A stretch of DNA of 20,696 nt from Apostichopus parvimensis (taxonomy: Eukaryota > Echinodermata > Holothuroidea > Aspidochirotida > Stichopodidae): the NCBI GenBank assembly GCA_000934455.1, contig KN888745.1, forward strand, positions 14,313 to 35,008, in the 5' to 3' direction. The first letter of the stretch is position 1, and each line of letters begins with the position of its first letter. Below, one piece after another: positions 20,323 to 20,696 of the stretch. The notes beneath the pieces are model-generated. The model was not told where the DNA came from and did no database searches. It saw only the letters and a program-made list of their open reading frames with translations. The translations under genes and the position numbers were made by a program.

Positions 20323-20400
20323 GTAAGTTCTCAGTGCACATTATTTTTATGTTGGTTGTTTTATTTTTAATATCTATGTGAAAGTTATTATACTACATTT
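20323..20400 (+). other. Start of next intron
   Basis: GTAAGTTCTC opens a further intron in phase 2. After about 78 bp of T-rich sequence it enters the 74-bp array. The rest of the gene lies outside the window. Confidence 0.8.
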
Positions 20401-20696
20401 GGACCAAACATGGCTATTCAAATCACACATAGTGCTCCACAGTTACACCTTATTGCCCCAGATATACCAGATCTGGACCAAACATGGCAATTCAAATCAC
20501 ACATAGTGCTCCACAGTTACACCTTATTGCCCCAGATGTACCATATCTGGACCAAACATGGCTATTCAAATCCCACATAGTGCTCCAGACTTACTCCTTA
20601 TTTGCCCAGATGTACCAGATCTGGACCAAACATGGCTAGTCAAATCCCACATAGTGCTCCAGACTTACTCCTTATTGCCCAGATGTACCAGATCTG
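20401..20696. repeat. 74-bp tandem array, four units, cut by window edge
   Basis: GGACCAAACATGGCTATTCA starts units at 20401, 20475, 20549 and 20623, exactly 74 bp apart; the fourth ends on the last base of the window. Units fall into two pairs: the first two read CTCCACAGTTACACC and the last two CTCCAGACTTACTCC. The array probably continues to the right. Confidence 0.96.

Overview
This is a stretch of an animal nuclear genome, AT-rich, with introns and full of short tandem arrays. It holds the 5' part of one gene on the + strand: a synaptotagmin-like (Slp, Sytl4/5-type) Rab effector. The call rests on two exons that join in frame. The first, 5429-5529, encodes a 34-residue N-terminal helix. 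The second, 20098-20322, encodes the rest of the helix and an eight-cysteine FYVE-like zinc finger. Together they form most of the Slp homology domain that binds Rab27-type GTPases. The tandem C2 domains that would complete the protein lie beyond the right edge. The repeat content (a G-run-rich hAT-type miniature element, many minisatellites) and the intact Slp zinc finger suggest a marine invertebrate, possibly an echinoderm or another invertebrate deuterostome. The sequence alone does not fix the taxon.

Layout. 1-5358: no gene recognised; holds a 95-bp tandem duplication, a 26-bp hairpin flanked by direct repeats and, just before the first exon, a 17-unit, 25-bp palindromic minisatellite. 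5359-5529: a probable spliced-in exon with two tiny upstream ORFs, then the start codon. 5530-9205: intron with a seven-unit array of about 71 bp, one copy of a dispersed repeat and a hAT-type miniature element with a perfect 8-bp target duplication. 9206-10831: a 1626-bp open exon encoding a very acidic, disordered protein segment. 10832-20097: intron with several small tandem arrays, a probable 825-bp inverted-repeat element, a second copy of the dispersed repeat and a pyrimidine-rich higher-order minisatellite that stops about 60 bp before the zinc-finger exon. 20323-20696: intron start, nearly all of it a 74-bp tandem array cut by the window edge.

The most interesting point is the large acidic exon. 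It is flanked by a possible acceptor and a strong GTAAGT donor. Its length is an exact multiple of three, and its splice phase matches the surrounding exons on both sides. It could therefore be skipped, giving a normal Slp domain, or included, placing 542 acidic residues in the middle of the Rab-binding helix. Alternatively it could serve as an alternative first coding exon, giving a zinc-finger protein without the first half of the helix. This is read from splice signals and frame only; no transcript evidence is available here. Other open frames in the window lack codon or domain support and are treated as chance or repeat-derived.
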